Below, one piece after another: positions 8,340-15,265 of a DNA stretch of 64,000 bases. The notes under the pieces were generated by a model. The model worked only from the letters and a program-made list of their open reading frames with translations, was not told the DNA's origin and did no database searches. The position numbers were made by a program, and so were the translations under genes. Source of the stretch: JAWHTC01 sp032586155 (GTDB lineage Bacteria; Pseudomonadota; Alphaproteobacteria; Rhodobacterales; Rhodobacteraceae); assembly GCF_032586155.1 (NCBI RefSeq), contig NZ_JAWHTC010000001.1:372001-436000 (forward strand). The letters run 5' to 3'. Within the stretch, counting starts at the first letter, position 1, and every line of letters begins with the position of its first letter.

Positions 8340-9761
8340 ATGTCAGACACATCTTTCCGGCCCTTCGAACAGGCGCTTGATCTTGAGAAGTCCCTTGCCC
8401 TGTTGCGTCGCGCCACCGACGGCGCCGAGGATGGCGAGATTTTTCTGGAGCGTCGCCGCGGTGAGGCGCTGGTTTTCGACGATGGAAAAGTGAAAACGGC
8501 AAGCTATGACGCGTCCGAGGGATTCGGGTTGCGAGCGGTGATGGGCGAGGTCGCCGGATACGCCCATTCGACCGAGATTTCCGAGGCTGCCCTGGCCCGC
8601 GCGGTGGATACGGCGCGGCTTGCGGTGGGCGAGGGCGGCGGCATGCTGGCCGATGGGCCAGTGCCAACCAATCGCCGGTTATACGCGGATGCCGATCCGA
8701 TCAGCGACGCCGCGTTCCCGGTCAAGATCGAGACGTTGCGCGAGATCGACGCATATATGCGCGGTTTGGACAGCCGGGTGGTGCAGGTCGCGGCCACGAT
8801 TGCGGCGTCCTGCCAGGAGGTGGAAATCCTGCGCCCTGATGGGCAGCATCTGCGGGATGTACGCCCGATGACACGGGTCAATGTCAGCGTGATCGTCGAA
8901 GAGAACGGCCGCCGCGAGAGCGGCAGCGCCGGGGGCGGCGGACGCGTAGCACTTACCGGGCTGTTGGACCCGAGCGATTGGCAGGCCAAGGCGAAAGAGG
9001 CATTGCGGATCGCGCTGGTGAACCTTGAGGCCGAACCCGCCCCAGCGGGTGTGATGGACGTTGTTCTTGGGCCGGGCTGGCCGGGTATCCTGTTGCACGA
9101 GGCCATTGGTCACGGGCTGGAAGGGGATTTCAATCGAAAGGGCAGTTCCGCCTTTGCCGGGTTGATGGGGGAGCGGATCGCTTCGCCCGGCGTGACGGTT
9201 CTGGATGATGGAACAATCCCGGATCGGCGCGGGTCGATCAGCTTTGATGACGAGGGCACGCCGAGTTCGAAGACCACGCTTATCGAGGATGGTATCCTGG
9301 TGGGGTTCATGCAGGACCGGCAGAATGCGCGGCTGATGGGGGTCGAGCCCACCGGCAACGGGCGGCGTGAGAGCTTCGCCCATCCGCCGATGCCGCGGAT
9401 GACCAACACTTACATGATGGGTGGTGACAGCGATCCGGGCGATCTGGTGTCGTCGATGAAGGATGGCATCTGGGCCGTGGGTTTTGGTGGCGGGCAGGTG
9501 GATATCACCAATGGCAAGTTCGTGTTTTCCTGCACCGAGGCCTACCGCGTCAAGGATGGCAAAGTCGGCGCGCCAGTGAAGGGCGCGACGCTGATCGGCG
9601 ACGGGGCTACGGCACTGAACAATATCCGGGGTCTTGGCAATGACATGGCGCTGGACCCCGGTATGGGCAATTGCGGCAAGGCGGGCCAATGGGTGCCGGT
9701 GGGCGTGGGCCAGCCGACGACGTTGATCGGCGGGTTAACCGTCGGCGGCGCGGCCGTGTGA
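8340..9761 (+). CDS. tldD: TldD-type metalloprotease subunit
   Basis: 473 aa, normal length for TldD. The zinc motif HExxxH is HEAIGH at residues 253-258, in the conserved context GWPGILLHEAIGHGLEGDFNRK. The C-terminal GxCGKxGQxVPVGxGxP block is present (NCGKAGQWVPVGVGQP). TldD pairs with TldE (PmbA) to cleave unfolded or modified peptides, for example microcin B17 or CcdA in Escherichia coli. No tldE is in this window. It is divergent from ctaC. Cytoplasmic. Confidence 0.96.
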   Translation: MSDTSFRPFEQALDLEKSLALLRRATDGAEDGEIFLERRRGEALVFDDGKVKTASYDASEGFGLRAVMGEVAGYAHSTEISEAALARAVDTARLAVGEGGGMLADGPVPTNRRLYADADPISDAAFPVKIETLREIDAYMRGLDSRVVQVAATIAASCQEVEILRPDGQHLRDVRPMTRVNVSVIVEENGRRESGSAGGGGRVALTGLLDPSDWQAKAKEALRIALVNLEAEPAPAGVMDVVLGPGWPGILLHEAIGHGLEGDFNRKGSSAFAGLMGERIASPGVTVLDDGTIPDRRGSISFDDEGTPSSKTTLIEDGILVGFMQDRQNARLMGVEPTGNGRRESFAHPPMPRMTNTYMMGGDSDPGDLVSSMKDGIWAVGFGGGQVDITNGKFVFSCTEAYRVKDGKVGAPVKGATLIGDGATALNNIRGLGNDMALDPGMGNCGKAGQWVPVGVGQPTTLIGGLTVGGAAV

Positions 9762-9952
9762 CAGCCTCCTTCGCAAGCGGATCGGCATGCCGCGATTTTT
9801 CGGTTCCGCAGCGTCACAGTTTTGGATGCGGGTTCAGTGTAGTTTAACGGAGATGAAGATCCCGGTCCGCGCTTGTGATGATTAGGAAAACAAAAGTTTA
9901 ACGAAAAAATTGTTGCCGCCCGAACGGGCAGGCAGGGTGACAGGAGGAGCTT

Positions 9953-10738
9953 TTGAAAGTCGGTCCGCTTGACCACATCCACAGGATCCTGGACTCGGTG
10001 TCGGTTGAAGGTTTGTGGAATGCTTTGCTGGATGTAGTGGGCGGGTATGGGTTTGATCGGCTGTTTTACGTGTCGACGCAGTTGGGGACCCAAGACAGCT
10101 GGGGCAGCAAAGTTGACTGGCTGTTGCTGACCAACCATCACCGCGAGATTGTCGACCGATTTGTTGGCGAGGACCTCTACAAGAGTACAGCAAAAGTGCA
10201 CCGGCCGCCGGGTGGGAAGGCGGGCGCATACAGTTGGCGTGAAACCCGCAGGCGCGACAGCGACGCCGAATTGACCGAGGCCGAGCAGCGCCATCTTGAG
10301 TTGACCAGGGCGCATGATGTGACCAGCGGCTACACGATCTGGTTTCCGGCGCACAATTCACGCAGCAAAAGCGTTCTTGGCATGTGCGCGCGGAGCGGAT
10401 TGTCCCAAGAAGATGTCGATGCCGTCTGGGCGCATGCGGGCGACGAGATCCACGCGCTGGTTCAGATCGCGCATCTGAAGCTGCTCAGCCTGCCGCCGCC
10501 GGACGATCGCAAGCGCCTGACCGCACGGCAGGTCGAAATCCTGGAGTGGACCGCGGACGGCAAGACCGTGCGTGATATTGCCGAGATTCTGGACCTGAGC
10601 CTGGGGACGGTGGAGAAACACCTGCGCCAGACCCGGCAGGCATTGAATGTGGGAACCACCGCCGAGGCGGTGCTGAAGGCGGCGGCGTTGAACCAGCTCT
10701 TTTTAATCAAGGCCAAGGGCGCGCCCGAGGACCGGTAG
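9953..10738 (+). CDS. LuxR-type transcriptional regulator, solo
   Basis: 261 aa from a TTG start, chosen because an excellent AGGAGG lies at 9942-9947, five nt upstream. The N-terminal half (about 10-165) is an autoinducer-binding-like domain. The C-terminus (RLTARQVEILEWTADGKTV, then a recognition helix at LSLGTVEKHLRQTRQ) is a LuxR HTH. The region where AHL receptors carry the conserved W, Y and D-P residues reads HHREIVDRF...EDLYKS here, so canonical AHL ligation looks doubtful. No luxI lies nearby. It sits directly before rtcR on the opposite strand, ending 1 nt from it. Confidence 0.88.
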   Translation: MKVGPLDHIHRILDSVSVEGLWNALLDVVGGYGFDRLFYVSTQLGTQDSWGSKVDWLLLTNHHREIVDRFVGEDLYKSTAKVHRPPGGKAGAYSWRETRRRDSDAELTEAEQRHLELTRAHDVTSGYTIWFPAHNSRSKSVLGMCARSGLSQEDVDAVWAHAGDEIHALVQIAHLKLLSLPPPDDRKRLTARQVEILEWTADGKTVRDIAEILDLSLGTVEKHLRQTRQALNVGTTAEAVLKAAALNQLFLIKAKGAPEDR

Positions 10739-10739
10739 G

Positions 10740-12311
10740 CTATGGCGCTGACACCGCGTCCCAGTCGAGGTCGAACTTGCCAAGGTATTTGCGCAGCCGG
10801 TCGGCATCGTTGCGGGTCGTCTTACGGGCGCGCGATTGAGCGAAGAGGCTGCGGCCTGCGGCGCTAAGGCTGGAAGAGCGGCGGCAGGTGCGGATGACTT
10901 CGGCCAACTGGACAAGATCGAATGGGTCGATGTCGTCGACTGCGCTGCCGAGAACCGACGCCACCAGCCGGGCGTCGTGATCGGTGCTCGAGCTGTGCCA
11001 ATCGCGGCGCAGGGTTTCGATTTCTTCGTCGATCATGGCGCGGGTGATGCGGCCGCGCGGGGCGAGAGTGCACAGACGCCGGACCGAGCCGCCGAAATCG
11101 CGGAAGTTGCCCGGCCATTGGGTGGCGGGATCGCGAGCAAAGCGCAGATAGGTGTCGAGCGCATCCGAGTTGAAGCCGACCTGGGTGCCCAGATCGCGCT
11201 CGGCACGGGCGAGTTCGAAGGCCAGGTTGGTCTCGATGTCTTCGCGTCTTTCACGCAGCGGGGGCAAGGCGAAACTCCACATGTTGAGACGCGCCAGAAG
11301 GTCAGGGCGGAAGCGGCCCTCGGCGGTCAGTGCGCGCAGGTCGCGATTGGCCCCGGCGATGATCTGAAACCGGGACGAGACCTCGTGATCCGAGCCGAGA
11401 GGGTAGAAACGGCCGGTTTCGATGGCGTGCAGCAGGATGGACTGGACGTTGGGGGAGAGTTCATCAACCTCATCAAGGAAGAGCACCCCACCATCGGCCT
11501 CGCGCAAGAGGCCGCCGCGTTCCGAACCCGCCTGCCCGGCATAGCTGCGCCGTTGGCCAAAGAGGGTGGCCACGGCATCGGGCGTGTTCAGCGTGGCGCA
11601 GTTGACATGAACGAGGCGACCTTTGACCCGGCGCCGGTCGAGTTTGAGGTTGTAGATCCGCTCGGCCAGTTCGGTTTTGCCTGTGCCGGTTTCGCCAAGC
11701 AGCAAAATCGGCTCGTTCGAGTTGCCCGCGACAAGCTCGATCCGGTTGATCAGCGCGTTGTAGATGGGGTTGCGGGTTTCGATGCCACCTTTCAACTGGT
11801 CGCTATATTCGCGCGCCAATTGATCAAAGCGCTGTTGCAGCAGGTTGTAGCGGCTGAGGTCAAGGTCGATGACGTCAAAGGTTGGCGGTTGGTTTTCGCC
11901 GCGTGGCGGGCCGGTCTGGATCAGGCGGGCGGGGACATGGCGGCTTTCGGTCAGCAGATACCAGCAGATCTGCGCAACATGGGTGCCGGTGGTCAGGTGC
12001 ACGTGATAGCGTTCGCGATCCTCGTCAAAACCGTAGGTGCGGGCAAAATCGAATAGCTTGCCGTACACCTCTTGGAAATCCCAAGGGTCCTCAAGGTCGA
12101 GGGTGTGCAGAAGGACCTCGGTCTCGGGGGAGATCTCTTCAATCTCACGTTTGACGTTGTGGGCGAGGCGATTGAACCGGTTGTCATGCAACAGTTCCAG
12201 GCGTTCGACCGGGAATTCATCATGCATGGTCAAGCTGGGCGTCGGCTTCCAACGCCGTCTGCGCCCCATATCGAGCTGGGTTCCAAGGAATCCGATGACG
12301 ACGTTTCTCAT
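10740..12311 (-). CDS. rtcR: RtcR-type regulator of RNA repair (CARF-AAA+), degenerate GAFTGA loop
   Basis: 523 aa from the ATG giving MRNVVIGFLGTQLD, which matches the E. coli RtcR N-terminus; a TTG four codons upstream is less likely. Residues 1-180 form the CARF ligand-sensing domain (VHLTTGTHVAQICWYLL). The AAA+ domain follows with Walker A GETGTGKT (206-213) and Walker B VLFLDEVDE (276-284). RtcR activates RNA-repair genes when it senses RNA ends or tRNA fragments. Oddly, the sigma-54 contact loop GAFTGA is replaced by SYAGQA (256-261). The C-terminus (LVQLAEVIRTCRRSSSL...) is the usual RtcR tail. It is divergent from rsr. Confidence 0.92.
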   Translation of the reverse strand: MRNVVIGFLGTQLDMGRRRRWKPTPSLTMHDEFPVERLELLHDNRFNRLAHNVKREIEEISPETEVLLHTLDLEDPWDFQEVYGKLFDFARTYGFDEDRERYHVHLTTGTHVAQICWYLLTESRHVPARLIQTGPPRGENQPPTFDVIDLDLSRYNLLQQRFDQLAREYSDQLKGGIETRNPIYNALINRIELVAGNSNEPILLLGETGTGKTELAERIYNLKLDRRRVKGRLVHVNCATLNTPDAVATLFGQRRSYAGQAGSERGGLLREADGGVLFLDEVDELSPNVQSILLHAIETGRFYPLGSDHEVSSRFQIIAGANRDLRALTAEGRFRPDLLARLNMWSFALPPLRERREDIETNLAFELARAERDLGTQVGFNSDALDTYLRFARDPATQWPGNFRDFGGSVRRLCTLAPRGRITRAMIDEEIETLRRDWHSSSTDHDARLVASVLGSAVDDIDPFDLVQLAEVIRTCRRSSSLSAAGRSLFAQSRARKTTRNDADRLRKYLGKFDLDWDAVSAP

Positions 12312-12485
12312 GTAGATATCCAAAAATATAAAAGGAGATATTTCTTTATACTATCTCGATGCGATGGAAAACTCAAATTTCTATTTAAGTGCCTTATTAC
12401 AATGGGTTGCGTGTATTTCTGAATTCGTTTTCCACCCAGACATTGCCGTGTCAAAACAACCCCACAACAAACGAGGAACAGAACA
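12312..12485. promoter_or_regulatory. Divergent rtcR / rsr control region
   Basis: AT-rich 174-bp spacer. It contains an inverted repeat AAATAT-N8-ATATTT (about 12333-12352). I searched for a sigma-54 promoter (GG-N10-GC with TGGC/TTGC context) reading toward rsr and found none. A GAGGAA ribosome site lies at 12473-12478, before the rsr ATG. Confidence 0.45.
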
Positions 12486-14042
12486 ATGGCGAACAAATCC
12501 GTGTTTGCATCGATCAAAGGCCGGTTGCTGCGGAAAGCAGACACTCTGAATGCCCACGCGGCACCGGCCTATGCGTATTCCGATGCCCATGCCCTGGCGC
12601 AGGTGGCCATGACCGGCACTTTCGGGGGCATGTTTTATCATAACCCGCAGGACGAGCTGGAATATGTTCTGGCCCTGGCCGAGGCGGTCGAGCCGCGCGT
12701 TCTGGCGCAGACGGCGATCTATGCCCGCGAGAAAGGGTTCATGAAGGACATGCCGGCGGTTTTGCTGGCGATCTTGGCCCGGCGTGAGCCGGTTCTGTTC
12801 CGTGCAGCCTTTGGCCGCGTGGTGACGAACGGCAAGATGCTGCGCACCTTCGTGCAGGTCATGCGATCGGGTCAGACCGGGCGCAAGTCGCTGGGGTCCG
12901 CCCCGAAGGCGATGGTGCAGAATTGGTTGAACGAGGCCTCGGACTGGGCGCTTCTGAACGCCAATATCGGCAACGACCCGTCGCTGGCCGACGTGATCAA
13001 AATGGTGCACCCGAAACCGGCTTCGGTCGAGCGGGAGGCGCTGTTTGCCTGGATTGTAGGGCGGCCGTGCGAGGTGGCTTTGCTGCCGCAGGCGGTACAG
13101 GATTGGATGGCATTCAAGGAAACCGGCAAAGGTCCGGTGCCGGATGTGCCGTTCCAGATGCTGACGCAGCTGGAGCTCAGCTCGGCCCATTGGGCGCGGA
13201 TTGCGCGCAAAGGGTCCTGGCAGATGGTGCGTCAGAACCTGAACACCTTCCTGCGTCACGGCGTGTTCGGCGTGCAGAAGAACGTCGATCATGTGTCCGC
13301 ATTGCTGCGCGACGCCAGGCAGATCGAAAAGGCCCGTGCCTTTCCGTATCAGCTGATGGTGGCGGCGCAGAACGTGGATCCGGCGATGCCGCGCGAGATC
13401 GTGGACGCCCTGCATGACGCGATGGAAATCGCGGCGGGCAACGTGCCGAAGATTGCGGGGCAGGTGGTCGTGTGTCCGGACGTGTCCGGGTCGATGACCT
13501 GGGCCGTGACCGGGTATCGTGCCGGGGCGACGTCGAAGGTTCGACACGTGGACGTGGCGGCGCTGGTGGCCGCAAGCTTCCTGCGGTCGACACGCGGAGC
13601 ACAGGTTCTGCCGTTCGATTTCGATGTGCGTGATGTACGTCTGGAGCCGCGCGACACGATCCTGACCAACGCGGGGCGTCTGGCCGATCTGGCCGGGGGC
13701 GGGACGAATTGTTCCGCGCCGCTGAAATGGCTGAACGATCGTGGGCGGAGCCCTGATCTGGTGGTGTTCGTGTCGGACAACCAATCCTGGGTCGATGCCG
13801 GGAACGGGCGTCAGGCCACCGCGATGATGCAGGAATGGGAGAAGGTGAAACGCCGGAACCCGAAGGCTAGGCTGGTCTGCATCGATATCGCGCCGTACGG
13901 GAGCACCCAGGCGCAGACCCGCGAGGACGTGCTGAATATCGGCGGGTTCTCGGATGCGGTGTTTGACCAGATCGCGGCATTTGCCAGCGGTTCCACCGGC
14001 CCGGACCACTGGGTCGGCGAGATCGCCAAGATCGACATCTGA
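12486..14042 (+). CDS. rsr: Rsr, bacterial Ro60 orthologue (TROVE domain protein)
   Basis: 518 aa. The TROVE HEAT-repeat ring occupies about residues 1-320 (DELEYVLALAEAVEPRVLAQTAIYAREKG is characteristic), and a vWA domain follows with the MIDAS motif DVSGS at 332-336 and a GGTNCSAPL threonine loop. Ro60 rings bind Y RNAs on the outer surface and misfolded RNA ends in the cavity. In bacteria Rsr works with Y RNAs and nucleases such as PNPase in RNA decay. Here the gene is followed immediately by an array of Y-RNA-like elements and rtcB, and is divergent from rtcR, so the locus is an RNA-repair operon. Confidence 0.95.
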   Translation: MANKSVFASIKGRLLRKADTLNAHAAPAYAYSDAHALAQVAMTGTFGGMFYHNPQDELEYVLALAEAVEPRVLAQTAIYAREKGFMKDMPAVLLAILARREPVLFRAAFGRVVTNGKMLRTFVQVMRSGQTGRKSLGSAPKAMVQNWLNEASDWALLNANIGNDPSLADVIKMVHPKPASVEREALFAWIVGRPCEVALLPQAVQDWMAFKETGKGPVPDVPFQMLTQLELSSAHWARIARKGSWQMVRQNLNTFLRHGVFGVQKNVDHVSALLRDARQIEKARAFPYQLMVAAQNVDPAMPREIVDALHDAMEIAAGNVPKIAGQVVVCPDVSGSMTWAVTGYRAGATSKVRHVDVAALVAASFLRSTRGAQVLPFDFDVRDVRLEPRDTILTNAGRLADLAGGGTNCSAPLKWLNDRGRSPDLVVFVSDNQSWVDAGNGRQATAMMQEWEKVKRRNPKARLVCIDIAPYGSTQAQTREDVLNIGGFSDAVFDQIAAFASGSTGPDHWVGEIAKIDI

Positions 14043-14046
14043 AACC

Positions 14047-14076
14047 GGGGGCGGGCAGGGTGCCTTGCCCGTCCCC
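14047..14076 (+). other. Strong hairpin just after the rsr stop
   Basis: An 11-bp stem, GGGGGCGGGCA (14047-14057) with TGCCCGTCCCC (14066-14076), contains one G-T pair and an 8-nt loop. No T-tract follows, so it is more likely an mRNA 3'-end or processing structure, or a partial attenuator, than a classical terminator. Confidence 0.6.
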
Positions 14077-14089
14077 AACTGAAACAAAA

Positions 14090-14157
14090 CCGGGCGGAAT
14101 GCCTGCGGGACTACATATCCAAACTGTAGCCGTCTCGCTGAATCCTTGTCCGCTCGG
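14090..14157 (+). ncRNA. Y-RNA-like element 1 (short class B)
   Basis: 68 nt. The 5' strand CCGGGCGGAATGCC pairs with the 3' strand TCCGCTCGG (9 bp with one G-T). It has the array-wide GGGACTACA box at 14107-14115 and CTTGTC before the closing strand. Inside, CTACA/TGTAG form a small hairpin and there is no T-arm. The GNSGAATG/TTGTC helix corresponds to the Rsr-binding helix of bacterial Y RNAs. Confidence 0.72.
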
Positions 14158-14169
14158 CTCGAAACGAAG

Positions 14170-14180
14170 AACGAAAGGAA
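14170..14180 (+). repeat. Recurrent spacer motif AACGAAAGGAA, copy 1
   Basis: Identical 11-mer also at 14768-14778, and a 9-nt near-match (TGAAAGGAA) at 15599-15607. Copies follow element 1, follow element 4, and precede element 7, i.e. they mark the same positions in each module of the array. It could be a processing or ribosome-binding-like signal. Confidence 0.5.
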
Positions 14181-14186
14181 TGAAAC

Positions 14187-14305
14187 GCGTTCAATGCAGG
14201 CCCGGCGGGGGCTCGATCAGAAGAACCTGGAGGTTCGACTCCTCCACCTTGGCGGGTGCCCTTGGCACGGGCAGGACTTCATACCGCCGGTCCTGCATTG
14301 AACGC
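14187..14305 (+). ncRNA. Structured RNA with a 14-bp terminal stem and a T-arm
   Basis: 119 nt. The ends GCGTTCAATGCAGG (14187-14200) and CCTGCATTGAACGC (14292-14305) are perfectly complementary. After one C/T mismatch the helix continues for 7 bp (CCGGCGG / CCGCCGG). Inside is a tRNA-like T-arm (stem GGAGG/CCTCC, loop TTCGACT) and a GTGCC-CTT-GGCAC hairpin. It lacks the Rsr-helix motif, so it is a different RNA class from the Y-like elements. Function unknown. Confidence 0.6.
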
Positions 14306-14310
14306 AAAAC

Positions 14311-14437
14311 TCTGGCGAATGCCGGTGGAACTACAGCTTCCGGTGCCCGTATTTGTGGGTTCGAGTCCCACCATCGCTTGCGATGTGGCGGAATTGGTAG
14401 ACGCGCGGTTTTGTTTCACGCCCCACTTGTCGTCAGA
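14311..14437 (+). ncRNA. Y-RNA-like element 2 (long class A, Leu-like tRNA mimic)
   Basis: 127 nt. The terminal helix is TCTGGCGA / TCGTCAGA, with GGCGAATGCC and GGAACTACA on the 5' side and ACTTGTCG on the 3' side. The enclosed module is a permuted tRNA: T-arm 14355-14371 (GTGGG TTCGAGT CCCAC), acceptor-like stem CATCG-CTTG-CGATG (14372-14385, though the adjacent C and G may also pair), then a D-arm of tRNA-Leu type (GGCGGAATTGGTAGACGC, 14387-14404). Confidence 0.78.
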
Positions 14438-14447
14438 CCCTAACGAA

Positions 14448-14577
14448 GCCCGGCGAATGCTGGTGGAACTACAGATTGTTAATCTCCTGGTCGCGGGTTC
14501 GAATCCCGCCATTGCCGTAAGGCGATGTAGCTCAGTCTGGTAGAGCAGGCGCGTTTCACCACCTCTTGTCGTCGGGC
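14448..14577 (+). ncRNA. Y-RNA-like element 3 (long class A, textbook permuted tRNA)
   Basis: 130 nt. The terminal helix is GCCCGGCGA / TCGTCGGGC. The inner module reads T-arm 14493-14509 (GCGGG TTCGAAT CCCGC), acceptor strand CATTGCC (14510-14516), tetraloop GTAA, acceptor strand GGCGATG (14521-14527), then a canonical D-arm (14530-14546, GCTC-AGTCTGGTA-GAGC). This is a circularly permuted tRNA whose acceptor stem is capped by a GNRA loop. It ends 5 nt before the tRNA-Phe-like gene. Confidence 0.82.
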
Positions 14578-14582
14578 CACAT

Positions 14583-14658
14583 CTGACCGTAGCTCAGTTG
14601 GTAGAGCGCTTGCCTGAAGAGCAGGGCGTCGTGGGTTCGATCCCTACCGGTCAGGCCA
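14583..14658 (+). tRNA. tRNA-Phe(GAA)-like gene with atypical identity positions
   Basis: 76 nt with encoded CCA. Acceptor CTGACCG/CGGTCAG pairs perfectly. The D-arm is GCTCAGTTGGTAGAGC, the anticodon loop CTGAAGA (anticodon GAA), and the T-arm GTGGG TTCGATC CCTAC. It folds as a complete tRNA. Unlike ordinary tRNA-Phe, the discriminator is G73 rather than A73, position 37 is G rather than A, and the first pair is C1-G72. It is either a diverged tRNA or a decoy/pseudo-tRNA. It is flanked at 5 and 9 nt by Y-like elements 3 and 4, so release by tRNA processing enzymes would also trim them. Confidence 0.8.
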
Positions 14659-14667
14659 AATCAAATG

Positions 14668-14760
14668 CAGGAGGAATGCCTGCGGGACTACATGGTTTTG
14701 CCTGTTCGATTCAGGCCCGCCTGAAAGGGCGCGAATGTCTCGCAAAAGATTGTCCTCCTG
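14668..14760 (+). ncRNA. Y-RNA-like element 4 (short class B)
   Basis: 93 nt. The terminal helix CAGGAGGA / TCCTCCTG is perfect (8 bp). The 5' side carries GGAATGCC and GGGACTACA, the 3' side ATTGTCC. Inside is a T-arm (GCCTG TTCGATT CAGGC, 14700-14716), then CGCC/GGCG and GCGA/TCGC hairpins in the places of the acceptor stem and D-arm. The class-B change C to G in the 5' strand is matched by G to C in the 3' strand. Confidence 0.75.
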
Positions 14761-14767
14761 ACCCGAG

Positions 14768-14778
14768 AACGAAAGGAA
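14768..14778 (+). repeat. Recurrent spacer motif AACGAAAGGAA, copy 2
   Basis: Identical to 14170-14180; located between elements 4 and 5, the position equivalent to that of copy 1 in the first module. Confidence 0.5.
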
Positions 14779-14782
14779 CACC

Positions 14783-14913
14783 AACTGGCGAATGCCGATG
14801 GAACTACAGGGAGAGCGCCGTTTCGAAAGAGGCGGAGGTTGCGGGTTCAAATCCTGCTGTCAAGTACGTGACATAGCTCTACACACGCGTTTCATTCCTA
14901 CTTGTCGCCAGTT
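14783..14913 (+). ncRNA. Y-RNA-like element 5 (long class A)
   Basis: 131 nt. The terminal helix AACTGGCGA / TCGCCAGTT is perfect (9 bp). It has GGCGAATGCC plus GGAACTACA on the 5' side and ACTTGTCG on the 3' side. The T-arm lies at 14841-14857 (GCGGG TTCAAAT CCTGC), followed by a TGTCA/TGACA acceptor-like hairpin. The D-arm is degenerate (ATAGCTCTACACAC), so tRNA mimicry is partly lost. Confidence 0.75.
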
Positions 14914-14923
14914 CAAACCCATA

Positions 14924-15081
14924 CCCCGGCGAATGCCGAAGGAACTACATTGCACCACCCTTCCAGGGGTAAACCGAGCGGGTTCAATTCCCCTCCTTGC
15001 AGGCGCCCAGACGGCAAACGCATCTGCCTATTTGGATGCGGGGCGGGTCCCCGGGTTGTTTCTTCTCTTTTGTCGCCGGGG
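14924..15081 (+). ncRNA. Y-RNA-like element 6 (long class A, longest copy)
   Basis: 158 nt. The terminal helix CCCCGGCGA / TCGCCGGGG is perfect (9 bp). The GGCGAATGCC and GGAACTACA boxes and 3' TTTTGTCG are present. The T-loop-like TTCAATT has only a weak stem. A 6-bp hairpin CGCATC/GATGCG occupies the acceptor/D region. This is the most diverged tRNA module of the long class. Confidence 0.7.
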
Positions 15082-15083
15082 CT

Positions 15084-15127
15084 CAAACAAGCATTTCCAG
15101 GGAAACAAACAAGCATTTCCAGGGAAA
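15084..15127 (+). repeat. Perfect 22-bp tandem duplication
   Basis: Two adjacent identical copies (15084-15105 and 15106-15127) begin CAAACAAGCATTTCC and end AGGGAAA. Each copy can pair with the same downstream strand at 15139-15156, giving two competing hairpins. It lies between element 6 and tRNA-Asn. Confidence 0.85.
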
Positions 15128-15156
15128 GTGGACACCGGTTTCCCGTCCGGAAATGC
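15113..15156 (+). other. Long imperfect stem-loop before tRNA-Asn
   Basis: GCATTTCC (15113-15120) pairs with GGAAATGC (15149-15156), and GGGAAA (15122-15127) with TTTCCC (15139-15144), around a loop with GTGGACACCGG. No T-tract follows. It could be a processing structure; the GTGGACACCGG-type sequence also resembles insertion-sequence ends, which I cannot confirm. Confidence 0.5.
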
Positions 15157-15171
15157 GACAATGAAAACTGT

Positions 15172-15246
15172 TCGGCTGTAGCTCAGCGGTAGAGCGCCTG
15201 ACTGTTAATCAGGATGTCGCAGGTTCGATCCCTGCCAGCCGAGCCA
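15172..15246 (+). tRNA. tRNA-Asn(GTT)
   Basis: 75 nt with encoded CCA. Acceptor TCGGCTG/CAGCCGA is perfect. The D-arm is GCTCAGCGGTAGAGC, the anticodon arm CCTGA CTGTTAA TCAGG (anticodon GTT), and the T-arm GCAGG TTCGATC CCTGC. U1-A72 and discriminator G73 agree with normal tRNA-Asn, so it could be fully functional, unlike the Phe-like gene. It lies inside the Y-RNA-like array. Confidence 0.92.
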
Positions 15247-15265
15247 AACAAACAGGTATGAAGAC

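Noticed and set aside
12395..12450. Sigma-54 promoter for rsr
   Set aside because: GGGTTGCG and CATTGCC contain TTGC, but no GG lies 10 nt before the GC in either case.
14047..14076. Rho-independent terminator after rsr
   Set aside because: Strong stem but no T-tract, and the following array would otherwise be cut off from rsr; listed only as a hairpin.
12381..14087. 568-codon frame antisense to rsr
   Set aside because: Composition is that of a reversed coding frame; rsr has TROVE and vWA motifs.
15128..15160. Insertion-sequence end (GTGGACACCGGTTTCC)
   Set aside because: It looks familiar, but there is no transposase, no target duplication and no second end.
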